36,687 nt of DNA from an uncultured Pelagibacteraceae bacterium (GTDB lineage Bacteria > Pseudomonadota > Alphaproteobacteria > Pelagibacterales > Pelagibacteraceae), in the NCBI GenBank assembly GCA_902567235.1, contig CACFLX010000011.1, positions 1 through 36,687 on the forward strand, read 5' to 3'. Shown piece by piece: positions 29,978-36,687 of the stretch. The number at the start of each line of letters is the position of its first letter. Position 1 is the stretch's first letter. The notes under the pieces were generated by a model. That model was given only the letters and a program-made list of their open reading frames with translations, searched no databases and was not told the origin of the DNA. The translations under genes were made by a program, and so were the position numbers.

Positions 29978-32044
29978 TTATACAAAGTAAACATAAAACA
30001 CTATTGAAAATATTGCTATTCCTATAAGAATTAAAATCCACCCATATCCTGTGCCAACTTTGTCAATATAATTTACTTCTCCTTGGACCTCATCTGGTGG
30101 TTGATACAAATCATTAGGTTGAATAGGCTTGTTTGGCAAAGTTGATAAATCCATTTTGTTAGATAAAAACCAAATTAGACCTATTCCAAAAAACCACCAT
30201 ATTAGTTGATATCCCCAAATAGATGGTATTTTTAAAATCCACGCTTCATATCCTGCTCCGGGTTCTCCAAAAAAATTATTACCTAAAACTTGTCCAGGTC
30301 CAACACCAAAAAACAACCAAATTAAAGCTATTACATAAGCAAACGATCTTAATTTCGTTCTACTAGGATGTAGGCCCATATGATCATTTAAAAAATCATG
30401 AAATTTTTGTCTATGAGATCTGTACATATCAATCTTTGTAATATTTGAAAAACCAGAAATAGAAAAACAAATAAATACGTTAAATATTAAACCCCATACT
30501 CCTGAATGAATTGTTAAAGGCCATCTACCCCAAGGCAATCTGTTTCCAGTAATTTGCTGTCCAATCGTTTCGGTTAAAATAACAATAATGATTCCAATAA
30601 TTAAACCAGACATTGCTGCTCCTTTGGTAATCCAAGGGAACCATAACAATCCTAATAAAACAATAATGAACTGAAAAGCTATTGCTATCGAAATTCCACT
30701 AAAAATTACCATTGCGGGTTTAGCAAACGTAGCTAAATAAAGTGAAGCTAAAAAAATTAGTAGCATAATAATTCTAGCAACAGCGAGTTCTTTTTCCCAA
30801 GGTATATTTTTGTTTACATAAGCTTTGTATAAGTCTCTAGTAATAATACTACCCGAAGTCATTAATAATGCTGAAGCTGTTGATTGAAGAGCTGCAATTA
30901 TTCCAACTGCTAAAAGGCCTGTTACCCAAAGAGCATATTCGTCCATTAAATTTATAATATGATAAATTATTAATGAGTGATCATTGTTTGGTATCTCTGG
31001 GAGTAAATTACTAATTGCTAAGCCATTACTGTTTATTTCTGGATTAGCTCCTAACAAACTTGCACCAATACCTTGAAAGGTTGTAAAAATAAATAATAGT
31101 AAACCTACTACTACTGCAGAACCCCATACTTGGTAATATGAAAATACTTTTGGGTGTTTTGCAGAGTAACTCCACATAGAAAAAGAAGGTGAAAGAACAA
31201 TTCCCATAAATGTTACTGTAAAAGTAAATATCATCATTGCTGTCCATGGACCACCAACTGCTTCGTTTTTACCTAAACCCGCAACCCATTGAATAACTCC
31301 TGGTAATGCGAAATATCCGTTATAGTCTCCACCACCATAACCATTTGTATTTCCCCATGAACTAATTGAAGTACTTGCAATTTTTGCTAATGATTTACCA
31401 AATGAATCTAAATCACCAATGAAAGAATAAATAACAATCCCTAAAACAATTACAGTTACAAAATATAACCATGACTGAACAACACCAACGCTAACAATTG
31501 ATTTAAATCCCCCTCTTGTAACATAAAAAAGTACAATTGTAGAAACTACCCACATTCCCATTTCTCTAGAGACATAACCTTCGCTTAAAATATTTATTAA
31601 ATAACCAGTTGCTCCAAAAAAAACTGCTATAAGAGGAATTGCTATAAAAAAAGTTACTAAAACAGATAAAACTCTAATAGTGTCACTTTTGTAATAATCA
31701 TAATACATTTCACCCGGTGTAATATATCCAAATTTTCTACTTAGCATCCACTGACGCTTAAAAAAAAATATACTTCCAAGCGGTACTGTTATTGCAATAA
31801 AAGCTGTTCCTACATATTGAAAACCATCATTAAAAATTAAATTTGTTTGGGATATTACAGTTAATCCAGAAAAAGTGGCTGCTGTTGCGGCAAAGAAAAA
31901 AACCCATGAAGAAACATTTTTATTTGCTAAATAAAATTTTTCTGGACTATCAGAATTATAATTAGATCCTCTTACACCCCAAAAAAAGCAAAATGCAGCA
32001 TAAACCAATATAAATATTAATAACCAAAGAGATTTTTCGGACAT
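29978..32044 (-). CDS. Sodium:solute symporter (SSS family), long form
   Basis: 688-aa integral membrane protein with about 14 hydrophobic segments. The SSS core is recognisable from the start (N-Y-N-S-D-S-P-E-K-F-Y-L-A-N-K-N-V-S-S-W, then A-A-T-A-A-T-F-S-G-L-T). W-L-Y-F-V-T-V-I-V-L-G follows, and later there is a T-A-S-A-L-L-M-T-S-G-S-I-I-T-R-D-L-Y-K segment. The family normally ends near 500-550 residues. Here about 130 more residues follow, with further hydrophobic segments and a Pro-rich loop, as in some acetate/propionate-type members. It starts after a clear AAAGGA site and lies 14 nt downstream of the small-subunit-like gene, so it probably imports the substrate of this operon. The substrate is unknown. 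Confidence 0.9.
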   Translation of the reverse strand: MSEKSLWLLIFILVYAAFCFFWGVRGSNYNSDSPEKFYLANKNVSSWVFFFAATAATFSGLTVISQTNLIFNDGFQYVGTAFIAITVPLGSIFFFKRQWMLSRKFGYITPGEMYYDYYKSDTIRVLSVLVTFFIAIPLIAVFFGATGYLINILSEGYVSREMGMWVVSTIVLFYVTRGGFKSIVSVGVVQSWLYFVTVIVLGIVIYSFIGDLDSFGKSLAKIASTSISSWGNTNGYGGGDYNGYFALPGVIQWVAGLGKNEAVGGPWTAMMIFTFTVTFMGIVLSPSFSMWSYSAKHPKVFSYYQVWGSAVVVGLLLFIFTTFQGIGASLLGANPEINSNGLAISNLLPEIPNNDHSLIIYHIINLMDEYALWVTGLLAVGIIAALQSTASALLMTSGSIITRDLYKAYVNKNIPWEKELAVARIIMLLIFLASLYLATFAKPAMVIFSGISIAIAFQFIIVLLGLLWFPWITKGAAMSGLIIGIIIVILTETIGQQITGNRLPWGRWPLTIHSGVWGLIFNVFICFSISGFSNITKIDMYRSHRQKFHDFLNDHMGLHPSRTKLRSFAYVIALIWLFFGVGPGQVLGNNFFGEPGAGYEAWILKIPSIWGYQLIWWFFGIGLIWFLSNKMDLSTLPNKPIQPNDLYQPPDEVQGEVNYIDKVGTGYGWILILIGIAIFSIVFYVYFV

Positions 32045-32058
32045 TTAATCCTTTCACT

Positions 32059-32427
32059 TTAGGTACAACGCATTGGCGCTGACTCGCCACGCTCTTTTTT
32101 AATTCTTTCTGCTTCTTCTTGTGCTTTTTCAATTGAACTAAAAACTTTATCTTCAAACAAAATAAAAGGTTTTGCTCTATCGGCATTAAGTTGCGCCACA
32201 CACCATTCTTTGCCAGGTTTTGTACACATTACCATATATGCTCCTGGTATAGGTCCATAACGTCTATTGTTTAATGTAAAAAGACACTTAGCAAGTTCAG
32301 TTAATTTATCTTCATCTAAATTTCCTAAAGCATTTTTTTCTAATTCATTCAATGGTGTAACATTGTCAGATCCTAATACACTTTTACCGCCTGTTCCTTC
32401 TGGCCTTGTAAATTGAGGTTTGTTCAT
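32059..32427 (-). CDS. DmfA1-like second small protein of the amidohydrolase operon
   Basis: 122 aa, soluble, no signal peptide. Its start shares one base with the DmfA2 stop (TAATG at 32425-32429). Residues about 73-110 (W-C-V-A-Q-L-N-A-D-R-A-K-P then F-S-S-I-E-K-A-Q-E-E-A) line up by eye with the C-terminal half of the true small subunit at 34807-35226 (Y-R-I-G-I-V-T-G-V-R-G-Q-P then F-S-S-E-E-A-C-E-H-A). I infer a diverged paralogue of the dimethylformamidase small subunit, possibly a third subunit of the same complex. The similarity is short, so an unrelated accessory protein is possible. Confidence 0.6.
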   Translation of the reverse strand: MNKPQFTRPEGTGGKSVLGSDNVTPLNELEKNALGNLDEDKLTELAKCLFTLNNRRYGPIPGAYMVMCTKPGKEWCVAQLNADRAKPFILFEDKVFSSIEKAQEEAERIKKERGESAPMRCT

Positions 32428-34784
32428 TATGGTAATGGCCCTTCTTTTAAAAATCCTTTGATTGCATTCTCTAAAATTTTAGAAACGTTATTATTATAAT
32501 TGTTATAAGATAAACTTCCGCACCAAGACAACGAACCTGGCGCAAACAAAGCTCCATCGTTTGGAGTTTTATAATAAATCATGTCAGCTCTAACCATTGG
32601 GTTTTCTGTACCTCCACCATAGAAACCTCTTACTGTAAAATGAATTTCCTCATTAACCTGCATCATTAAGTTTGTATGATTTTCAGATCTAGCTAACAAA
32701 TATGCATTATGTGGAGTTCCAAACTCTAAATCATACCTATCAAGTTCTAAACCTGCGGCTCCTCCTCCTACTAAACCAAAATCTCCAATAACTTCATCTT
32801 CACCAACTCCATCAAAAATCCATGAACACTCTGGTCTTTTGCTATCAGGACATCTTTTATAATATGAACTGACATCAAAACCATAAGCTGTAAAAGTTAA
32901 TCCACAAACCTTTGATGGTATTCTTCCTCTTGCTCTCCACATTCCTCCATATTTTCCATCAAAAGCATTATTGTATTCTCCTGGGTTAGCGGTCCATGCT
33001 CTTGTTCCTGCCTCACCTTTTCTTACTTCAATTATATTTGGATTGTCAGGGTGGTATTCGCTTATCCAATAAAATCCATCAGAGCCTAAATAAATCCATC
33101 TTCCACCATTTAATTGATATTGCTCATAGGCTGCTAACATTTTTTCTGAGCTATATTCTGGATGAGAACCTGTTAAAACACACTTGTATCGATTTAATAA
33201 TTCTACTCCTTCTAAATGCAAATCCTCATCTGTTACTACATCAAAATCAATTTTTTTCTCTTCCAACCAGTCAGTTAAATGTAAATCTGCATTTAATTGC
33301 CAAAGCGAAGGTGATAACCAATGTCTATATTTTGGTCTCATATTTAAAATTGGTCTTAATCTAGAAGAGATGGCTACACCACTACCATCAGAATGCTTAG
33401 AATATGTTGATAAACCATACTCTCTATGTTCATTTAAATATAAATCTGATGCAGCTAACACTGGAACTTTTCCCGCTAACAATTGTGCTACAACTGAATT
33501 TGTTCCTAGATTGTCGTTGGAATATGCCAAATAACTATTCGTAGGTAATACAAAGCAAAGTTTAGATGTTGCTTTTCCTTTTGGTGGTTTTATTACAAAC
33601 GGAATAAAATCCTCAGTTTCTGCGGATTCTTCACCATTAATTCTTAATCTTGCAGCGTATACTCCGCTTCGAATTATATCAGGAATTTTAAATGTAAAGT
33701 CTACATCCCATCTTGCATCATCTATATCATCATCATGAAAATGAATTGCACCATATTCCTCTGGTTTGTGATGAAAAACCATTTCATCTGCAGTCCAATT
33801 GTACCCTGTCATACCTCTGCAAGGTAAATTAATAATAAATCCGTTTAAATGATTGGATGTAGTATCAATTATATAAGTAGAGGCTATATTTTTTGTTATA
33901 TTTGCATGAAAGTCCCATGCTCCTACTACCTCTGATCTAAGTTCAGATGTGCATCCACTGTATCCTCTTGCTAAAGATTCTATTTCAGATTTCGATAAAG
34001 CTTTTTTACTCAGTCTTGGTCTATCTATTTTACCATTATAAGTTAATGTTTGTTCTGGTAATTCAATTGGACTTAATGCTTCTTTATAATGTCCTCCATG
34101 AATATGTCTTCCTGATCTATCATTAAGAGTACATGCTGCCATTAAAAAAGGTGCATCATTAGATCTTGGTTTTAAATTATTTACTGACTCAACATAAGAA
34201 GTTGTCTCATCTGCTGGATGAAGTAAAGACATTCCTAAACCACCATTTGTAGGTGTTACACAAGGTTCTTGATAAAGTTTTAATTTTCCTGTCTCAGCAT
34301 CGTAAGTAGCTGCAACTAAATACCAAACTTTTCTCATTAATTCTTTTTCACTCGAAAGAGTCGTAACCTGGCCCCCTCCATCTCCAATCATGACTGATAA
34401 ACATTTGTTCTCATCTATAAAAAGACCAAAACCACTTTTAGTTTTATCATTCCATTTAGTTAAAATTCCTTGTTTACCTTTTTCTGGAGTTGTTGGAAAA
34501 ATATATGCTTGTAGAGTAAAGCTAGTTGTATTTAATCTATCATCTTGAGGTATTACTACATACGAACCACCATGAATTCTCTGATTTCTTCCTTGAAAAG
34601 TTCTGTTGCACTCAGCTCCAATTTCTTCATCTTTGTAACCAGGACCTTCGGGATTGGTATCTCCATGAATAAGTCTTACAATTTGAACATCATAGTTTTC
34701 ATTCTTTTCAGCATTAACATAAAACTTAATTTCCTCACCAGGAAAAGCTTGGTACTTATCACTATAGCCAGTAATTCTTAACAT
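32427..34784 (-). CDS. N,N-dimethylformamidase large subunit family (DmfA2)
   Basis: 785 aa, close to the ~760 aa of Paracoccus DmfA2. The order of segments matches that protein as I remember it: V-R-L-I-H-G-D-T-N-P-E-G-P-G-Y (36-50), a LamG-like beta domain (about 85-260), W-D-F-H-A-N and N-W-T-A-D-E-M. Then come E-Y-G-L-S-T-Y (455-461), R-P-I-L-N-M-R-P-K-Y-R, a ThuA/amidotransferase-like region with L-T-G-S-H-P-E-Y (537-544), G-F-Y-W-I-S-E-Y-H-P (570-579) and G-L-V-G-G-G-A-A-G-L-E-L-D-R-Y-D. The known enzyme uses a mononuclear iron held by two Tyr and a Glu, and candidates for these residues lie in the listed segments. It hydrolyses amides; the natural substrate here is unknown and need not be dimethylformamide. 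It starts after a GAGG site. Confidence 0.9.
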   Translation of the reverse strand: MLRITGYSDKYQAFPGEEIKFYVNAEKNENYDVQIVRLIHGDTNPEGPGYKDEEIGAECNRTFQGRNQRIHGGSYVVIPQDDRLNTTSFTLQAYIFPTTPEKGKQGILTKWNDKTKSGFGLFIDENKCLSVMIGDGGGQVTTLSSEKELMRKVWYLVAATYDAETGKLKLYQEPCVTPTNGGLGMSLLHPADETTSYVESVNNLKPRSNDAPFLMAACTLNDRSGRHIHGGHYKEALSPIELPEQTLTYNGKIDRPRLSKKALSKSEIESLARGYSGCTSELRSEVVGAWDFHANITKNIASTYIIDTTSNHLNGFIINLPCRGMTGYNWTADEMVFHHKPEEYGAIHFHDDDIDDARWDVDFTFKIPDIIRSGVYAARLRINGEESAETEDFIPFVIKPPKGKATSKLCFVLPTNSYLAYSNDNLGTNSVVAQLLAGKVPVLAASDLYLNEHREYGLSTYSKHSDGSGVAISSRLRPILNMRPKYRHWLSPSLWQLNADLHLTDWLEEKKIDFDVVTDEDLHLEGVELLNRYKCVLTGSHPEYSSEKMLAAYEQYQLNGGRWIYLGSDGFYWISEYHPDNPNIIEVRKGEAGTRAWTANPGEYNNAFDGKYGGMWRARGRIPSKVCGLTFTAYGFDVSSYYKRCPDSKRPECSWIFDGVGEDEVIGDFGLVGGGAAGLELDRYDLEFGTPHNAYLLARSENHTNLMMQVNEEIHFTVRGFYGGGTENPMVRADMIYYKTPNDGALFAPGSLSWCGSLSYNNYNNNVSKILENAIKGFLKEGPLP

Positions 34785-34806
34785 TATGCAAACCTCAATA
34801 AATTAA

Positions 34807-35226
34807 TCATCCACCGTGCCTTTCAAGTAAATCTACAACTCTTTTTAAAAATATTGCATGTTCACATGCTTCTTCTGAAGAAAATGACTCTTCTAAAATT
34901 TCTACAGGCTGGCCTCTTACTCCGGTTACAATTCCAATTCTATAATCTTCAAAATCTTTTTTACATATAGTCACATACTTTTTGATATGCATTGGTTGTC
35001 TTCTAAGTTTGTCTAAAACTATTTGTAATTCTTTACTATGTTCAACCATTGGCTGACCTTTATGAGGCTGTGCAGCTTTACCAACTGGACATGCTCTGTG
35101 TTCTTCAATTAACTTGTTTCGCATTTTTTCATCTCTTAACAGAGGTAAAACATATTTTTCAGTTATAAAATCATCGGTGCTAGTATGTCCTAAATCTAGC
35201 TGAACACCTGTTTTATCTTTTTTCAT
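34807..35226 (-). CDS. N,N-dimethylformamidase small subunit family (DmfA1)
   Basis: 139-aa soluble protein immediately upstream of the large subunit (22 nt). Its C-terminal half, L-R-R-Q-P-M-H-I-K-K-Y-V (74-85), then D-Y-R-I-G-I-V (94-100) and F-S-S-E-E-A-C-E-H-A-I-F-L-K-R (115-129), parallels Paracoccus DmfA1 as I remember it, where R-M-Q-P, a Y-R-I-A-T segment and E-E-A-M-H-A-V-F-L-R-R occupy the same order. The N-terminal H-R-A-C-P-V-G segment resembles its H-A-A-N-P-F-G. It would form the alpha part of the amidohydrolase complex. The usual gene order small-then-large subunit is kept. Confidence 0.82.
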   Translation of the reverse strand: MKKDKTGVQLDLGHTSTDDFITEKYVLPLLRDEKMRNKLIEEHRACPVGKAAQPHKGQPMVEHSKELQIVLDKLRRQPMHIKKYVTICKKDFEDYRIGIVTGVRGQPVEILEESFSSEEACEHAIFLKRVVDLLERHGG

Positions 35227-35247
35227 ATTTAACCTCTTAGTTAATAC

Positions 35248-36102
35248 TTACTTGTTTGTTCTTTCTTGAATTATTTTTAAAGCCTCAATTAAATAAACCC
35301 TAAATACTTCATGATTTTCACTCATTGGGAAATGGCCAATATCAGTCATTTCTATATAAACCCCTCCTTTAATTTGTCTTGCAGTATTTTCTGTTGCTTC
35401 TGGAGGAGTTAAATAATCATAAGTGCCAGTCAACATTATTACTGGACATTTATGTCCATCAATATTTTTTAATTCATTTCTCAAATCATGATCAACTGAA
35501 TAAAAGTATAAATCTCCTTTAAATGCTTCTGATCCTTGGGTGTAGTAATGCCAAGTCAACCATCTATCTTTATCTGGTGATTGTGGTGCCATCAGATCCC
35601 AAGTTCCACTTGCACAAACCTGTGCTGCATTAGCGTGTGGATGTCTCCACCAATCCAAATAAAATCCTGGAGCGTAATCAGCTGCTTCAACTGGTATAAC
35701 TGCTCTAAATTTGTTTGGATGTCTCAAGGCAAGTTGCAGAGCTACATTGCCTCCAAATGAAGATCCCATAAATATTGGATCTTTTAAATTTAAAGCTTCA
35801 CATAATTTCACAATAAAATTACAATAATGTTCTGCAGTTAATTTATACTCTTCTTTCCACCATTCTTTATTGTGTGGTGGGTCAGATTTACCATGTCTAG
35901 GTAAATCATACGCTATAACATTATAATTTTTTGTTATTTCTTCATCTTCTAAAAGTCCTCGCCATTGGTGGTTATGACATCCAGCAGTGTGCTGACAAAC
36001 TAAAGGAATTCCTTTTCCGTTTTGCAAATAGAAAACTTTGTATTCGCAGTCATCTACTTCTATAGTTACATAACGTCCTACAACATCGTGGTGCTTTACC
36101 AT
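35248..36102 (-). CDS. Alpha/beta hydrolase
   Basis: 284 aa with a full catalytic triad. The nucleophile is Ser115 in F-M-G-S-S-F-G-G-N, the acid is in T-G-T-Y-D-Y-L-T-P-P, and the His is in D-I-G-H-F-P-M-S-E. The oxyanion region is C-Q-H-T-A-G-C, and a cap domain is rich in Trp (D-W-W-R-H-P). There is no signal peptide, so it acts in the cytoplasm. It is 21 nt upstream of the DmfA1 gene in the same operon. It would hydrolyse an ester, lactone or amide produced in, or feeding, this pathway; the substrate is unknown. Confidence 0.88.
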   Translation of the reverse strand: MVKHHDVVGRYVTIEVDDCEYKVFYLQNGKGIPLVCQHTAGCHNHQWRGLLEDEEITKNYNVIAYDLPRHGKSDPPHNKEWWKEEYKLTAEHYCNFIVKLCEALNLKDPIFMGSSFGGNVALQLALRHPNKFRAVIPVEAADYAPGFYLDWWRHPHANAAQVCASGTWDLMAPQSPDKDRWLTWHYYTQGSEAFKGDLYFYSVDHDLRNELKNIDGHKCPVIMLTGTYDYLTPPEATENTARQIKGGVYIEMTDIGHFPMSENHEVFRVYLIEALKIIQERTNK

Positions 36103-36133
36103 TTAATTTCTCCCTTTAAATTAAAATAACTCA

Positions 36134-36523
36134 TTAAACTGGAACTCCTGTTTTTCTTAGTAGTTCAAATTGAACTGTAAAATTTCTTAAATTTTTCATT
36201 AAAATTAAGTGATTGCCTTCAATTTTTAGATCTTTTAAAAAGCTTGCAGACCATATTCCATGATACATGGGCTTGGGCATAGGTTGTCCAAATTCTCTCC
36301 ATGTTTGTGCTGAAGCTCTTAAGGCAAAATCATATGGATCTAATGGAGATGGACTCGTATTAATATTTTTTACTTTACCATCATGCATTTCAATTATTAC
36401 TTTTGCTTTTTCCATATCAAACATAAAAGAGCATGTGTAATATTTTGCCATGGCTTTAATGGTTTCATCACCATTTGTAAGATCTTCATATTTTTTTGCC
36501 CAATTTTCTATTTCTGTGCTCAT
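36134..36523 (-). CDS. Hypothetical 129-aa protein, possibly SCP2-like
   Basis: No firm family. It is soluble with no signal peptide, an amphipathic N-terminal helix (I-E-N-W-A-K-K-Y-E-D-L) and then beta-rich stretches (K-A-K-V-I-I-E-M-H-D-G-K-V). A conserved-looking segment A-S-A-Q-T-W-R-E-F-G-Q-P-M-P-K-P is followed by H-L-I-L-M-K-N-L. The strand-helix layout with a W-R-E-F segment loosely recalls sterol-carrier-protein-2-like small proteins found in catabolic operons, but I would not name it. It is 31 nt upstream of the alpha/beta hydrolase and co-directional. Confidence 0.6.
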   Translation of the reverse strand: MSTEIENWAKKYEDLTNGDETIKAMAKYYTCSFMFDMEKAKVIIEMHDGKVKNINTSPSPLDPYDFALRASAQTWREFGQPMPKPMYHGIWSASFLKDLKIEGNHLILMKNLRNFTVQFELLRKTGVPV

Positions 36524-36540
36524 AAAATATTTAATTTAAA

Positions 36541-36687
36541 TTATTTGTTTTTTGGATTATTGGCTCCTTTTAAATTTTTTGCATCTTCACCAAAGTTCAT
36601 ATGATAATCTTTTTTTGGATTTCCATAATCACCAAGGATATTTCGGATGTTACTAATTTCTCCAGGATTCATTCCAATTTCTTTAAG
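36541..36687 (-). CDS. C-terminal end of an unidentified gene, cut by the right edge
   Basis: The last 48 codons and a TAA stop are open to the window edge in one frame on the minus strand. They read L-K-E-I-G-M-N-P-G-E-I-S-N-I-R-N through G-D-Y-G-N-P-K-K-D-Y-H-M-N-F-G-E-D and end with a Lys/Asn-rich tail. It lies 17 nt upstream of the 129-aa gene, so it is probably an earlier member of the same operon. Codon use fits the neighbours. I cannot name the product from this fragment. Confidence 0.65.
   Translation of the reverse strand, partial: LKEIGMNPGEISNIRNILGDYGNPKKDYHMNFGEDAKNLKGANNPKNK

Noticed and set aside
1..36687. CRISPR arrays, tRNA or rRNA genes, insertion sequences, phage genes, riboswitches
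   Set aside because: I looked for spaced repeats, cloverleaf arms, transposase motifs and conserved riboswitch cores and saw none. The short spacers leave little room for them.

Overview
The window is a dense, AT-rich stretch of bacterial chromosome. Spacers are very short, many genes are coupled by 1-4 nt overlaps, proteins are rich in Lys, Asn and Ile, and almost every gene serves uptake and breakdown of small nitrogenous compounds. This style and content (ectoine hydrolase, gamma-butyrobetaine-type dioxygenase, OpuA/ProU-type betaine transporter, beta-keto acid cleavage enzyme) fit a streamlined marine alphaproteobacterium of the SAR11/Pelagibacterales type. That placement is inference: there is no rRNA or other marker gene here. 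I found no tRNA, CRISPR array, phage or insertion-sequence gene and no recognisable transcription regulator. No gene-free stretch exceeds 300 bases.

Layout. (1) 1-4431, minus strand: an ectoine-utilisation pair (EutA, then DoeA) followed by two exported proteins of unknown role, a polyamine-type ABC ATPase and the first 12 codons of a further gene. (2) 4489-7519, plus: a beta-hydroxyacid dehydrogenase, an aldehyde dehydrogenase and a small glycerophosphodiesterase. (3) 7514-14411: a gamma-butyrobetaine/TauD-type dioxygenase facing a betaine/carnitine-type ABC transporter (binding protein, terminator, permease, ATPase), a short-chain dehydrogenase, a CdhC-like dehydrocarnitine-cleaving enzyme and a class II aldolase-like protein. 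Together these suggest conversion of gamma-butyrobetaine or carnitine to glycine betaine. (4) 14419-15181: two small exported unknowns.

(5) 15391-27351, plus, is the most unusual part. It is one long operon: a ribose-type ABC importer (binding protein, double ATPase, a 170-residue repeat protein, two oversized permeases), then PxpA, a biotin carboxylase fused to PxpB, PxpC, a 72-residue biotin carrier and a 66-residue unknown. A glutathione-transferase-like gene follows. The parts amount to a split urea-carboxylase-like enzyme plus a lactam hydrolase, joined to a dedicated importer. A short motif, Y-x3-D-x3-F-x2-[I/L], occurs four times in the 170-residue protein and twice in the linker of the carboxylase-PxpB fusion. 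A related C-terminal tail (K-I-x-[V/I]-[V/I]-D-[F/Y] ... I-K-I-x-Y-F-D-end) ends the 170-residue protein and PxpC and, in shorter form, the transporter ATPase. This looks like a docking code tying enzymes and transporter together, and I have not recognised it from any described system.

(6) 27953-36687, minus: an operon transcribed leftwards encoding a partial unknown, a 129-residue unknown, an alpha/beta hydrolase, both N,N-dimethylformamidase-type subunits (DmfA1, DmfA2), a second small-subunit-like protein, a sodium:solute symporter, an iron-type alcohol dehydrogenase and an AttM/BlcC-like metallo-lactonase. It is probably an amide/lactone catabolic unit with its own importer.
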